Numbered from the stretch's first letter, positions 1-8,068 are shown. The stretch: DNA of 37,381 nt from Peptococcaceae bacterium UBA5767 (GCA_002418765.1 DIET01000043.1:1-37381); one strand, 5' to 3'. Translations and numbers: made by a program. The notes: generated by a model from the sequence alone, not told the origin.

Positions 1-30
1 GATAAATACTAATATACAAGGAGAAGGGGC

Positions 31-576
31 ATGAGACTTGATCGAAATCAGTGCTTGTGTGTTGCGATCGATCTGCAAAGCAGTATACTAGCGCACATGG
101 ACGAGTCGGAGCGGGTTCTCCATCAATCTTCTGTTTTATTGAAGGGCATGAGAATATTGGGTATCCCGATCATGGTCACGGAACAATGTCCAAAAGGACT
201 GGGACCTACTGCGAAGGAGATTCAGGATATTCTAGGAGAACGTCAACGTTATTTGCCCAAAAGAGCCTTTGGTGTGTTGGACGATGACCAGTTTGCTCAT
301 TTATTGCATGAGACAGGCAAGCATACGCTTGTTTTGTTGGGCATCGAAGCGCATATCTGCTTGCTTCAGTCGGTGGTGGACTTGCAAGAAAAGGGATATC
401 AATGCGTGGTTGTGGCGGATGCGATTTCTTCTCGAGGCAAAAAAGATGCCGAGGTGGCTTTGCTGCGCATGCAAAAAGAAGGAGCCATCTTGACGACAAC
501 AGAATCGGTGTTGTTTGAATTGCTAAAAACGTCGACCATTCCAGAATTCAAGGAAATATCCAAACTGATCAAATAG
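31..576 (+). CDS. Isochorismatase-family cysteine hydrolase
   Basis: A 181-residue protein of the isochorismatase-like hydrolase fold (YcaC/nicotinamidase superfamily), probably cytosolic. The likely catalytic triad is visible: Asp14 in the first strand (AIDLQ), a Lys near residue 77 (PKRAFG), and Cys110 in the GIEAHICL motif, which matches the family G-I-E-x-H-x-C signature. Members hydrolyse amides or vinyl ethers through a cysteine nucleophile; the substrate cannot be read from this sequence. The start follows a strong purine-rich site (AAGGAGAAGGGG) ending just before the ATG. The next gene, an HD protein, begins 8 bases after the stop, so the two are probably co-transcribed. The promoter lies outside the window. 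Confidence 0.88.
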   Translation: MRLDRNQCLCVAIDLQSSILAHMDESERVLHQSSVLLKGMRILGIPIMVTEQCPKGLGPTAKEIQDILGERQRYLPKRAFGVLDDDQFAHLLHETGKHTLVLLGIEAHICLLQSVVDLQEKGYQCVVVADAISSRGKKDAEVALLRMQKEGAILTTTESVLFELLKTSTIPEFKEISKLIK

Positions 577-584
577 GAGGCAAA

Positions 585-1151
585 ATGAATCGACAAGAAG
601 CCATGATATTGCTCAAGGAATATACAGACAAGCCCGGATTGTTGCAACATGCTTTTGCCGTTGAAGCGGCTATGCGCGCCTATGCAAAAACGTTTGGCGA
701 AGATATAGAAGCCTGGGGCGCCGTGGGTCTTTTGCATGATTTTGATTATCAGCGTTTTCCCAGTGAAATGGATCATCCCTATCGGGGTGCAGATATCCTA
801 AGAGAAAAAGACGTTGATGAAGACTGGATTGAGGCCATCATGGGTCATGCTGACTATACGGGAGTACCCCGCCGATCCAGGATGGCCAAAACGTTGTTTG
901 CCGTTGATGAGTTATGCGGATTTTTGGTGGCTTGTGCGTTGGTAAGACCCAGCAAAAGCCTGGATGACCTGACGCCCAAAAGTGTTCACAAAAAAATGAA
1001 GGACAAAGGTTTTGCCGCTGCTGTAAGCCGAGAGGATATTCGCTCGGGAGCGAGTGAATTGGGCGTTGACTTGACGGAGCACATGGCTTTTTTGATAGAG
1101 GCACTGCGTCCTATTGGCGATCAGCTCGGACTGAGAATGATTACGCCGTAA
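585..1151 (+). CDS. HD-domain phosphohydrolase-like protein
   Basis: A 188-residue HD-superfamily protein. Putative metal ligands occur in the expected order: His22 (LQHAF), His51-Asp52 (LLHDFDY), His64 (DHPY), His88 (MGHAD) and Asp108 (AVDEL). The second half, with an ALVRPSKSLDDL-like stretch, is typical of a widespread uncharacterised bacterial HD family. Such proteins usually cleave phosphate esters of nucleotides, but no substrate is implied here. An AGGAGG site overlaps the end of the upstream hydrolase gene, which supports the start and a two-gene operon. No membrane segment or extra domain is seen. Confidence 0.85.
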   Translation: MNRQEAMILLKEYTDKPGLLQHAFAVEAAMRAYAKTFGEDIEAWGAVGLLHDFDYQRFPSEMDHPYRGADILREKDVDEDWIEAIMGHADYTGVPRRSRMAKTLFAVDELCGFLVACALVRPSKSLDDLTPKSVHKKMKDKGFAAAVSREDIRSGASELGVDLTEHMAFLIEALRPIGDQLGLRMITP

Positions 1152-1231
1152 CGGTCTCTGGCGCAGGCATCGGACTGGTTGGAGAACGATTTTGCCAAGA
1201 CTTTATAAAGTTAAAAAAATGGAAAAACCTA

Positions 1232-1260
1232 TTGCTTTTTGAACCCTGACTCGATATAAT
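1232..1260 (+). promoter_or_regulatory. Sigma-A-type promoter of the tRNA cluster
   Basis: A -35 box TTGCTT (1232-1237) and a perfect -10 box TATAAT (1255-1260) are separated by 17 bases, and lie about 44 bases before tRNA-His. The gap from 1152 to 1231 holds only a weak long-loop hairpin and an A-rich stretch. The promoter would drive all four tRNAs. Confidence 0.75.
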
Positions 1261-1303
1261 AACACTTGCGTCAGAGGTATAGATTGCTTTGGCGAGATGG
1301 CAT

Positions 1304-1379
1304 GGTGGGTGTAGTTCAAAGGTAGAGCACCAGATTGTGGTTCTGGGTGTTGTGGGTTCGAGTCCCATCATCCACCCCA
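1304..1379 (+). tRNA. tRNA-His (GTG)
   Basis: A full cloverleaf with encoded CCA (1377-1379). The acceptor stem is 1305-1311 with 1369-1375. The histidine-specific extra G(-1) at 1304 pairs with C73 at 1376. The anticodon stem CCAGA/TCTGG encloses loop TTGTGGT, which gives anticodon GTG. The T-loop is TTCGAGT. It is first of four tandem tRNAs. Confidence 0.97.
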
Positions 1380-1384
1380 AATAT

Positions 1385-1460
1385 GCTCCATTAGCTCAGT
1401 TGGCAGAGCACCTGACTTTTAATCAGGGTGTCCCGCGTTCGAGTCGCGGATGGGGTACCA
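1385..1460 (+). tRNA. tRNA-Lys (TTT)
   Basis: A cloverleaf with encoded CCA (1458-1460) and discriminator A1457. The anticodon stem CCTGA/TCAGG encloses loop CTTTTAA, anticodon TTT. The T-arm is CCGCG-TTCGAGT-CGCGG. The acceptor stem (1385-1391 with 1450-1456) contains two wobble pairs, G1-U72 and U3-G70, so its terminal pair is weaker than usual. Confidence 0.95.
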
Positions 1461-1465
1461 TGAGT

Positions 1466-1550
1466 GCGGGTGTGGCGGAATTGGCAGACGCGCTAGATTT
1501 AGGATCTAGTGGTTAATACCGTGGGGGTTCAAGTCCCTTCACCCGCACCA
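1466..1550 (+). tRNA. tRNA-Leu (TAG)
   Basis: An 85-base class II tRNA with a long variable arm and encoded CCA (1548-1550). The acceptor stem GCGGGTG/CACCCGC is fully Watson-Crick paired. The anticodon stem CTAGA/TCTAG encloses loop TTTAGGA, anticodon TAG. It is separated from tRNA-Lys by 5 bases and from tRNA-Gly by 10. Confidence 0.96.
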
Positions 1551-1560
1551 TCATTTGTAA

Positions 1561-1635
1561 GCGGAAGTGGCTCAGTGGTAGAGCATCGCCTTGCCAAGGC
1601 GAGGGTCGCGAGTTCGAATCTCGTCTTCCGCTCCA
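1561..1635 (+). tRNA. tRNA-Gly (GCC)
   Basis: A cloverleaf with acceptor stem GCGGAAG/CTTCCGC, discriminator T1632 and encoded CCA (1633-1635). The anticodon stem TCGCC/GGCGA encloses loop TTGCCAA, anticodon GCC. It is the last tRNA of the cluster. Confidence 0.97.
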
Positions 1636-1642
1636 ACATGAC

Positions 1643-1690
1643 TACCTCGGTGAGTGCATCTTGCCGAGGTATTGTATTATGTGTGTTTTT
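1643..1690 (+). terminator. Probable terminator of the tRNA cluster
   Basis: The stem TACCTCGG (1643-1650) pairs with CCGAGGTA (1664-1671) around a 13-base loop, followed by a T-rich but interrupted tract ending in five Ts (1686-1690). The position right after tRNA-Gly fits a terminator, though the imperfect T-tract suggests limited efficiency. No clear promoter for tig is seen in 1691-1740, so read-through into tig is possible. Confidence 0.5.
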
Positions 1691-1752
1691 ATGTTTACAT
1701 AGATAGGATGAGAAAATAAAAAAACCAGTGTTTGAGAGTTTAGGAGGGAAAA

Positions 1753-3060
1753 ATGTCAGTCAAAGTAGAGAAGTTGGAGAAGAATTTTGTTGGTATGGAG
1801 ATAGAGGTGCCGGAAGAGGAAGTGGCCAAGGCGTACCAGCAGGCAGCGAAAAAATTGGCCAACAAGGTGGATCTTCCCGGTTTCAGAAAAGGCAAAGTGC
1901 CGACACTTGTCTTGGAGAAAAACATCGGGGTGGAAAGCATTATGGCAGAGGCTGCTGAAACCTTGATTCCAGGAGCCTATTTCAAAGCCGTAGAAGAAGA
2001 AAACATGGAGCCTATTGCTCAGCCGGATGTCGAATTGGTGATCAGCGAAAAAGGCAAACCATTGGTATTTAAAGCCAAGGTACAAGTGAAACCAGAAGTG
2101 ACATTGGGCGCATACAAAGGCTTGGAAATAGAAAAAAAGACCGTAGAGGTGAAAAAGGAACAAATCGATCATGAATTGGAAACCATGCGCAATCGTTATG
2201 CCAAGATTGAAGATGTCGAGGATGGAACGCTGGAGATGGGTGATATTGCCCTGATGGATTTCGAAGGATTTGTGGAAGGTGTTGCGTTTGAAGGCGGCAA
2301 GGCAGAAAATCATTCTCTGGAAATCGGTTCAGGTTCGTTTATACCGGGATTCGAAACAGGAATGGTAGGCATGGTGGTAGGAGAAGAGAAAGAAGTGAAG
2401 GTATCTTTTCCTGAGGAATACCACTCTGAGAATCTGGCCGGCAAAGAAGCCATTTTCAAAGTGAATTTAAAAAGCATGAAGCGCAAATCTCTTTCTTCGT
2501 TGGATGATGAATTCGCTAAGGATGTCAGCGAATTTGAAACTCTGGAAGAGCTGAAAGCGGATATCGCTGAAAAAATGAAGAAAGCCATGGAAGAGCATAG
2601 TGCCAATGAGTTGCGCATGGATCTATTGGAAAAAGCCGCTGAAAGTGCTTCTGTAGAGATTCCTTCTGTGATGGTGGAATCCAAAATTGATGGATATGTG
2701 AAAGATCTGGAGCAACGATTACAGCAACAAGGTGCCACGCTTGAGCAGTACATGGAGTTTTCCGGATTGGATCTGGAGAAAATATCTGAAGAATACAAGC
2801 CCAGAGCAGAGGTGCAAGTACGTATTGATCTCATGCTCGAAGCCATAGTAAAGGAAGAAAATTTGGTGGCCACTGAAGAGGATGTGGAAGCTGAATTGAC
2901 CAAATTGGCAGAAATGTACAACCAGGACAAAGAAAATCTGAGGGCTTTCTTCCAATCCCAAGGGGATATGAAGTCTCTGGAACGCAGTATTGCTTTTGAA
3001 AAAGCGGTGGATATGATCCAAGAGGCAGCCAAAATCACAGAAGTGAGTTCTGAAAAATAG
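1753..3060 (+). CDS. tig: Trigger factor, ribosome-bound chaperone / prolyl isomerase
   Basis: A 435-residue trigger factor of normal family length. It binds near the ribosomal exit tunnel and shields nascent chains. The N-terminal ribosome-binding domain has the signature GFRKGK at residues 43-48. A central FKBP-type prolyl isomerase domain follows at about 150-245 (GDIALMDFEGFV through the FPEEY region), then a long helical C-terminal chaperone domain. An AGGAGG site at about 1742 sets the start. It sits directly upstream of clpP and clpX, the common bacterial tig-clpP-clpX(-lon) arrangement, but a strong hairpin separates it from clpP. Confidence 0.97.
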   Translation: MSVKVEKLEKNFVGMEIEVPEEEVAKAYQQAAKKLANKVDLPGFRKGKVPTLVLEKNIGVESIMAEAAETLIPGAYFKAVEEENMEPIAQPDVELVISEKGKPLVFKAKVQVKPEVTLGAYKGLEIEKKTVEVKKEQIDHELETMRNRYAKIEDVEDGTLEMGDIALMDFEGFVEGVAFEGGKAENHSLEIGSGSFIPGFETGMVGMVVGEEKEVKVSFPEEYHSENLAGKEAIFKVNLKSMKRKSLSSLDDEFAKDVSEFETLEELKADIAEKMKKAMEEHSANELRMDLLEKAAESASVEIPSVMVESKIDGYVKDLEQRLQQQGATLEQYMEFSGLDLEKISEEYKPRAEVQVRIDLMLEAIVKEENLVATEEDVEAELTKLAEMYNQDKENLRAFFQSQGDMKSLERSIAFEKAVDMIQEAAKITEVSSEK

Positions 3061-3075
3061 GATAGAACAGAGAAG

Positions 3076-3086
3076 TGGTATATAAT
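3076..3086 (+). promoter_or_regulatory. Possible extended -10 promoter for clpP
   Basis: TGG-TATATA (3076-3084), overlapping a perfect TATAAT (3081-3086), resembles an extended -10 element. No good -35 box is present. The predicted transcript would start inside the left arm of the tig terminator hairpin and so would lack the full stem. Confidence 0.3.
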
Positions 3087-3120
3087 TGGGTACAGGAATT
3101 ATATTCCTGTACCCAATTTT
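3084..3120 (+). terminator. Rho-independent terminator after tig
   Basis: A near-perfect hairpin: a 16-base-pair stem (3084-3099 with 3103-3118) and a 3-base loop, ending in a T-run at 3117-3120. It lies 24 bases after the tig stop and separates tig from clpP. Confidence 0.8.
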
Positions 3121-3144
3121 CAGTAAAGAAAGGTTGTGACATAT

Positions 3145-3732
3145 ATGGCACCATTGATTCCGATGGTAGTAGAACAAACAGGTCAGGGAGAACGTTCCTA
3201 TGATATCTATTCCAGATTATTGAAGGATCGCATTATTTTCTTAGGTGGTCCCATTGATGACAATGTGGCCAATCTTTTGATTGCGCAGCTTCTTTTTTTG
3301 GAAAGCGAAGATGCAGACAAGGATATTTATATCTATATCAATAGCCCGGGTGGCTCCATCACGGCCGGAATGGCCATTTATGATACCATGCAGTATATCA
3401 AAAGTGATGTTGTGACCATTTGCGTGGGACTGGCTGCCAGCATGGGTGCTTTTTTGCTGGCCTCCGGGGCCAAAGGCAAACGCTTTGCCCTCCCCAATGC
3501 GGAAATTATGATTCATCAACCCTTGGGCGGTACCCAAGGACAGGCCACGGATATCGAGATTCAGGCCAAACGCATCATCAAGATGAAGCAGGATTTGAAT
3601 CGTATTTTGTCTGAGAAAACAGGTCAACCGCTGGAAAAAATTGAAAATGATACTGAAAGAGATCATTTTTTGACTTCTGAGGAAGCCAAAGTATATGGAT
3701 TGATCGATGAAGTGATGAAAGACAGAAAGTAA
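3145..3732 (+). CDS. clpP: ATP-dependent Clp protease proteolytic subunit
   Basis: A 195-residue ClpP serine peptidase, the barrel-shaped tetradecamer that degrades substrates unfolded by ClpX or ClpC. The catalytic triad is Ser99 (AASMGAF), His124 (MIHQPLGG) and Asp173 (ERDHF). The N-terminus (PMVVEQT, then RSYDIYSRLLKDRI) is typical. An in-frame GTG at 3136 lies only 2 bases from the AAAGAAAGG site; the ATG at 3145 has better spacing and the family N-terminus, so I use it. clpX follows after 11 bases. No CtsR heptad repeats are visible upstream. Confidence 0.97.
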   Translation: MAPLIPMVVEQTGQGERSYDIYSRLLKDRIIFLGGPIDDNVANLLIAQLLFLESEDADKDIYIYINSPGGSITAGMAIYDTMQYIKSDVVTICVGLAASMGAFLLASGAKGKRFALPNAEIMIHQPLGGTQGQATDIEIQAKRIIKMKQDLNRILSEKTGQPLEKIENDTERDHFLTSEEAKVYGLIDEVMKDRK

Positions 3733-3743
3733 GGTAGAGATTT

Positions 3744-5003
3744 ATGACACCCAAAAAAGAAGAACAGCTGGTTTGTTCGTTTTGTGGAAAAACCCAAAAA
3801 GAGGTCAGGCACCTGGTGGCTGGACCCGGTGTGTTTATTTGCGATGAGTGCATAGGTTTGTGCAATCGGATCATGGAAGAAGAATTCAGCCATCGTGCGC
3901 GTTCATCCGTGAAACTGGGCGATATTCCAAAACCAAAAGATATGAAAGAAGCGTTGGATCAATATGTCATTGGGCAGGACAATGCCAAAAAAGCCTTGGC
4001 CGTGGCGGTCTATAATCATTATAAGCGAATTGGCCATGATCTTCAGGATGCGGATGTGGAACTGACCAAATCCAATATCTTGCTTGTGGGACCCACCGGC
4101 AGTGGGAAAACCTTGTTGGCGACGACGATGGCCAAGATATTGAAGGTGCCCTTTGCCATTGCCGATGCGACGACCTTAACAGAAGCTGGTTATGTAGGGG
4201 AGGATGTGGAAAATATCCTTCTTCGGTTGGTGCAAGCGGCAGACTATGATATCGAGAAAGCCGAAAAAGGGATCATCTACATTGATGAAATCGATAAGAT
4301 TGCCAGAAAATCTGAAAATCCTTCCATCACCCGGGATGTTTCCGGGGAGGGAGTGCAACAGGCCTTGCTGAAAATCATTGAAGGTACGGATGCCAATGTC
4401 CCACCGCAAGGCGGACGAAAACATCCGCATCAAGAGTATCTGAAAATCAATACGCAAAATATTCTGTTTATTTGTGGTGGGGCATTCAATGGTTTGGACA
4501 AAATCATCGCCAGACGGGTGAATGCCAAAACCATAGGCTTTGGGGCCACGATGCAGGAAAACAAAGCACAGAGTCCGGATGACTTGATGGAAAAATTGGC
4601 ACCGGAAGATTTGTTGAAATTTGGTTTGATCCCTGAATTTATTGGCCGATTGCCGGTAGCCGTGACCTTGAAGGACCTTGATGAGGAAACATTGATCAGC
4701 ATCCTTACAGAACCCAAGAACTCTTTGGTCAAACAGTACAGGCATCTTTTTGAGTATGAAAATGTAGAGCTTACCTTTGATAAAAAAGCTTTGGCAGCCA
4801 TCGCGAAGGAAGCCAAAGAACGAAAAACGGGAGCCAGAGGATTGCGGGGCATCATTGAAGAAATCATGATGGATGTCATGTATGAAATTCCTTCGAGGAA
4901 TGATGTGTTGCGATGTGTGGTGACAGAAGATACGGTGCTGCATCGGAAAAAACCTCTCTTGAAGACCAAAAAGGAAGAGAAGAAGAACGAAGAGATTGCA
5001 TAA
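3744..5003 (+). CDS. clpX: ClpX, AAA+ unfoldase of ClpXP
   Basis: A 419-residue ClpX. The N-terminal zinc-binding domain has Cys11, Cys14, Cys33 and Cys36 (CSFC...CDEC). Walker A is GPTGSGKT at 116-123, followed by the pore-loop GYVGED motif and a Walker B IIYIDEID. The IGF tripeptide that docks on ClpP is present (KTIGFGAT). The protein unfolds tagged substrates with ATP and feeds them to ClpP, encoded immediately upstream. The lysine/glutamate-rich C-terminal tail is a low-complexity extension. A terminator-like hairpin follows the stop. Confidence 0.97.
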   Translation: MTPKKEEQLVCSFCGKTQKEVRHLVAGPGVFICDECIGLCNRIMEEEFSHRARSSVKLGDIPKPKDMKEALDQYVIGQDNAKKALAVAVYNHYKRIGHDLQDADVELTKSNILLVGPTGSGKTLLATTMAKILKVPFAIADATTLTEAGYVGEDVENILLRLVQAADYDIEKAEKGIIYIDEIDKIARKSENPSITRDVSGEGVQQALLKIIEGTDANVPPQGGRKHPHQEYLKINTQNILFICGGAFNGLDKIIARRVNAKTIGFGATMQENKAQSPDDLMEKLAPEDLLKFGLIPEFIGRLPVAVTLKDLDEETLISILTEPKNSLVKQYRHLFEYENVELTFDKKALAAIAKEAKERKTGARGLRGIIEEIMMDVMYEIPSRNDVLRCVVTEDTVLHRKKPLLKTKKEEKKNEEIA

Positions 5004-5005
5004 TA

Positions 5006-5033
5006 AAAGGCAGCAGACTTCTGTTGCTTTTTT
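5006..5033 (+). terminator. Terminator-like hairpin between clpX and lon
   Basis: The stem 5006-5016 pairs with 5021-5031 (11 pairs, two or three of them G-T) around the 4-base loop ACTT, with six Ts at 5028-5033. It lies directly after the clpX stop and only 24 bases before the lon ATG, leaving no room for a separate lon promoter after it. Confidence 0.65.
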
Positions 5034-5057
5034 CTACTAAGATGGCGAGGTGGCGAC

Positions 5058-7427
5058 ATGGAAAAGAAGAAGGAATTAGTACAGATCATCGAAGATGAAC
5101 GAGAGCAAGCCATAGAAGTACTCCCCATGCTACCACTGAGAGGCGTGGTTGTGTATCCTCATATGGTTTTACATTTGGATGTAGGAAGAGACAAATCACT
5201 AAAGTCGGTAGACTTGGCCATGGATGAAGAACGAAGGATTTTTTTGTCATCTCAGATAGATCCCCAGGAAGGTGATCCACAGGAATCCGATATTTTTGAC
5301 GTGGGCGTGGTAGCTGAGGTGAAGCAGTTGTTGAGGCTTCCCGGGACCACGGTTAGGATTTTGGTTGAAGGCATAACGCGAGCCAGGATGCATCGGTTCA
5401 TTGAAACGGATAATTATTATCAGGCGGAAATCGAGTATCTTTATGAAGAAGAAATGATGGAAGATGATTTGGAGTTGGAAGCTTTGGTCCGGACTGTCAT
5501 CAGTGACTTCAAGGAATATGCCAGGGTAAGCAATAAAATATCCAATGATACCATTGCTATTGTGGAAAGCCTGAACGATTCTGCTGTTTTGGGTGACATC
5601 ATGGCTTCTCATCTAAGCATTCCCTTAGAAGACAAACAACGCATCCTGGAGGCTGTAGAAATCAAAGAACGGCTGGAAGTGATCTGTCAGATTTTGGTCA
5701 AAGAAAAACAAGTGGCAGAGCTGGAAAGAAAAATTGCTGAAAAGGTCAAGCAGCAGATCGATCAGTCACAAAAAGAATATTATCTGAAGGAACAGATGAA
5801 GGCCATCCAAAATGAGTTGGATGATAAGGATGACAAAGAGAGTGAAAATGAGGAACTACTGTCCAAGTTAGAGGCATCTGGGATGCCCAAAGAGGCCTAT
5901 GATAAAGTCAAAAAAGAGATTGAACGACTGTATCGTACGCCAAGTGTCATGGCGGAAGTGACAGTCATGCGCACCTATATAGACTGGATGCTGGAAATTC
6001 CCTGGCAAGAAAAGAGCCGGGACAGACTGGATATGAACAAAGCGCAAAAAATTCTAGATGAGGACCATTACGGTTTGGAAAAACCAAAAGAGAGAATTTT
6101 GGAGTATTTGGCTGTTCGGAAACTAAAAAATGATATGAAGGGTCCCATCATTTGTCTTGTTGGCCCTCCGGGAACGGGGAAAACCTCATTGGCCAAATCG
6201 GTAGCCAGAGCCTTGAATCGAAAGTTTGTGAGACTTTCTTTGGGCGGTGTGCATGATGAGGCAGAGATTCGTGGTCATCGAAAAACTTATATTGGGGCCA
6301 TGCCGGGTAGGATTATCCAATCTATGAAGAAAGCGGGCACTGTTAATCCGGTCATTCTTCTTGATGAAGTGGATAAACTGGGTAGTGATTATAAGGGAGA
6401 TCCTTCTTCTGCGCTGCTGGAGGTTTTGGATCCGGAGCAGAACAACAGCTTTTCGGATAATTATATCGAAGTTCCTTATGATCTCTCCCATGTGTTGTTT
6501 ATCACGACGGCCAACGTGGCGCATACGATACCTAGACCGTTGTTGGATCGTATGGAAACGATCGAGGTCAACAGCTATACGGAATTGGAAAAATTGGAGA
6601 TTGCCAAACGTCATTTGGTACCCAAGCAAAAAGAAGAAAATGGGATGAGTAAGAAAAATGTCGTGATCGAGGATGCTGCACTTGGCAAGTTGATCAATCA
6701 ATACACCAGAGAAGCGGGCGTTCGTAATCTGGAAAGAAATATCGGGACGATCTTTAGAAAATCTGCCAAACGATTCTTGATGGGTGAAAAGAAGATCGTG
6801 GTCAATGAGAAAAAAGTAGAAGAATTTCTGGGCGTTGCGCCTTATCGTCAAGACGTGATGGCTGCTGAAAGCGAAAAAGGGTTGGTCATGGGTCTGGCGG
6901 TTACCTCGGTAGGCGGCACCATTTTGCCGGTAGAAGCATCACTGATGCAGGGGACGGGCAAGTTGCAATTGACTGGTCAACTGGGCGATGTGATGAAGGA
7001 ATCTGCCAGTGCAGGCTTGAGCTATCTTCGAAGCCATGCGGAGCAATACAAATTGCCTTCGAATTTGAATAAGGAACTTGATATCCATATTCACTATCCC
7101 GAAGGCGCTATCCCCAAAGACGGACCTTCTGCAGGAATTACCATGGCTACGGCCCTGGCTTCTGTTTTTTTGGATCGGAAAGTCAGAAAAGATGTGGCCA
7201 TGACCGGTGAAGTGACCATACGTGGAAGAGTACTGGCCATTGGCGGATTAAAAGAGAAGGTATTGGCTGCCCACAGGGCTGGTATCAAGACCATCATCAT
7301 TCCCAAAGAAAATGAGAAAAACCTGGAGGATATTCCCAAAGAAGTACTGGCTGATGTAGAAATCGTCTTGGCTGAAACGGTGGAAGATGTCCTGGCGGTA
7401 GCTCTGGAGAATGCTGATGATCATTAA
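5058..7427 (+). CDS. lon: ATP-dependent protease La (LonA)
   Basis: A 789-residue LonA, of normal length, that degrades misfolded and regulatory proteins in the cytosol. It has an N-terminal LAN substrate-binding domain (from LPMLPLRGVVVYPHM), a coiled-coil region near 200-260 (KEYYLKEQMKAIQ), an AAA+ domain with Walker A GPPGTGKT at 369-376 and Walker B (VILLDEVDK), and a C-terminal peptidase domain. The catalytic dyad is Ser691 (KDGPSAG) and Lys734 (GGLKEK). A GAGGTGG site precedes the ATG. The 3' end overlaps ysxC by 11 bases, as in other Bacillota. Confidence 0.97.
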   Translation: MEKKKELVQIIEDEREQAIEVLPMLPLRGVVVYPHMVLHLDVGRDKSLKSVDLAMDEERRIFLSSQIDPQEGDPQESDIFDVGVVAEVKQLLRLPGTTVRILVEGITRARMHRFIETDNYYQAEIEYLYEEEMMEDDLELEALVRTVISDFKEYARVSNKISNDTIAIVESLNDSAVLGDIMASHLSIPLEDKQRILEAVEIKERLEVICQILVKEKQVAELERKIAEKVKQQIDQSQKEYYLKEQMKAIQNELDDKDDKESENEELLSKLEASGMPKEAYDKVKKEIERLYRTPSVMAEVTVMRTYIDWMLEIPWQEKSRDRLDMNKAQKILDEDHYGLEKPKERILEYLAVRKLKNDMKGPIICLVGPPGTGKTSLAKSVARALNRKFVRLSLGGVHDEAEIRGHRKTYIGAMPGRIIQSMKKAGTVNPVILLDEVDKLGSDYKGDPSSALLEVLDPEQNNSFSDNYIEVPYDLSHVLFITTANVAHTIPRPLLDRMETIEVNSYTELEKLEIAKRHLVPKQKEENGMSKKNVVIEDAALGKLINQYTREAGVRNLERNIGTIFRKSAKRFLMGEKKIVVNEKKVEEFLGVAPYRQDVMAAESEKGLVMGLAVTSVGGTILPVEASLMQGTGKLQLTGQLGDVMKESASAGLSYLRSHAEQYKLPSNLNKELDIHIHYPEGAIPKDGPSAGITMATALASVFLDRKVRKDVAMTGEVTIRGRVLAIGGLKEKVLAAHRAGIKTIIIPKENEKNLEDIPKEVLADVEIVLAETVEDVLAVALENADDH

Positions 7428-8022
7428 GAGTGCAGCGTATGTGGTAACGGCTGTTTACGAAGAACAGTATCCAGCACATGATCTGCCTGAAATCGCCATG
7501 GTAGGGCGCTCCAATGTGGGTAAATCCTCGTTGATCAACCGGATAGCCAATCGAAAACATTTGGCTAGAATCAGTGGCAAACCTGGTAAAACGCGTACCA
7601 TCAATTTTTATCTGTTCAATGAGTCTTTTTATCTGGTGGATCTGCCAGGTTATGGCTACGCCCAGGTGCCTTTGGATCAGAAGAAGCAATGGGCGGCGAT
7701 GATCAATACCTATTTGTCCAGGAGGACCAATTTGTTGACGACTGTCATGTTGGTAGATATGCGCCATAAACCCAGCGCGGAAGATCTTCAGATGTATGAG
7801 TGGCTCAAAAAGACCCAAGCCTACATCATCGTGGCGTGCACCAAAGCGGATAAAATCTCCAGAGGGAGATGGCCGCAGCATATGAAGATAATCAAAGAGG
7901 CCTTGGAGCTTCGTGCAACAGACATCATGGTGCCTACTTCATCGCTCCACCAAGAAGGGGTTAGCCGGTTGATGGAAGAAATGGAGAAAATGCTTTCCAT
8001 TCAAAAAAATTTAATGTCTTGA
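7417..8022 (+). CDS. ysxC: Ribosome-assembly GTPase YsxC/EngB
   Basis: A 201-residue TRAFAC-class GTPase needed for late assembly of the 50S ribosomal subunit. The G1 motif is GRSNVGKS at 30-37, G3 is DLPG at 75-78 followed by YGYA, and G4 is TKAD at 142-145. An upstream in-frame ATG at 7411 is only one base from GGAG (7406-7409). The ATG at 7417 has 7-base spacing and the family N-terminus, so it is preferred. It overlaps the end of lon, which implies translational coupling, and is followed by a strong terminator. Confidence 0.96.
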   Translation: MIIKSAAYVVTAVYEEQYPAHDLPEIAMVGRSNVGKSSLINRIANRKHLARISGKPGKTRTINFYLFNESFYLVDLPGYGYAQVPLDQKKQWAAMINTYLSRRTNLLTTVMLVDMRHKPSAEDLQMYEWLKKTQAYIIVACTKADKISRGRWPQHMKIIKEALELRATDIMVPTSSLHQEGVSRLMEEMEKMLSIQKNLMS

Positions 8023-8030
8023 ATTCATGA

Positions 8031-8059
8031 AAAGAGCAAAGCAGTTTGCTCTTTTTTTT
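8031..8059 (+). terminator. Rho-independent terminator after ysxC
   Basis: AAAGAGCAAA (8031-8040) pairs perfectly with TTTGCTCTTT (8045-8054) around the loop GCAG, and the T-run continues to 8059. It closes the clpPX-lon-ysxC block. Confidence 0.9.
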
Positions 8060-8068
8060 ACAGTTATA

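Noticed and set aside
206..499. Minus-strand open frame of about 97 codons opposite the isochorismatase gene
   Set aside because: It lies wholly within a well-supported + strand gene, has no ribosome site and no recognisable family. The same holds for the other minus-strand frames in the window, including the long ones opposite tig, clpX, lon and leuS.
1154..1204. Possible terminator after the first HD gene
   Set aside because: GTCT(C)TGGC can pair with GCCAAGAC only with a bulge and a loop of about 31 bases, and no T-run follows. Too weak to annotate.
1289..1706. Two open frames spanning the tRNA cluster
   Set aside because: They run across four well-folded tRNA genes and contain translated tRNA sequence; they are not proteins.
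3121..3144. CtsR heptad repeat controlling clpP
   Set aside because: No GGTCAAA-type tandem heptads occur before clpP, clpX or lon, so CtsR control is not supported by this sequence.
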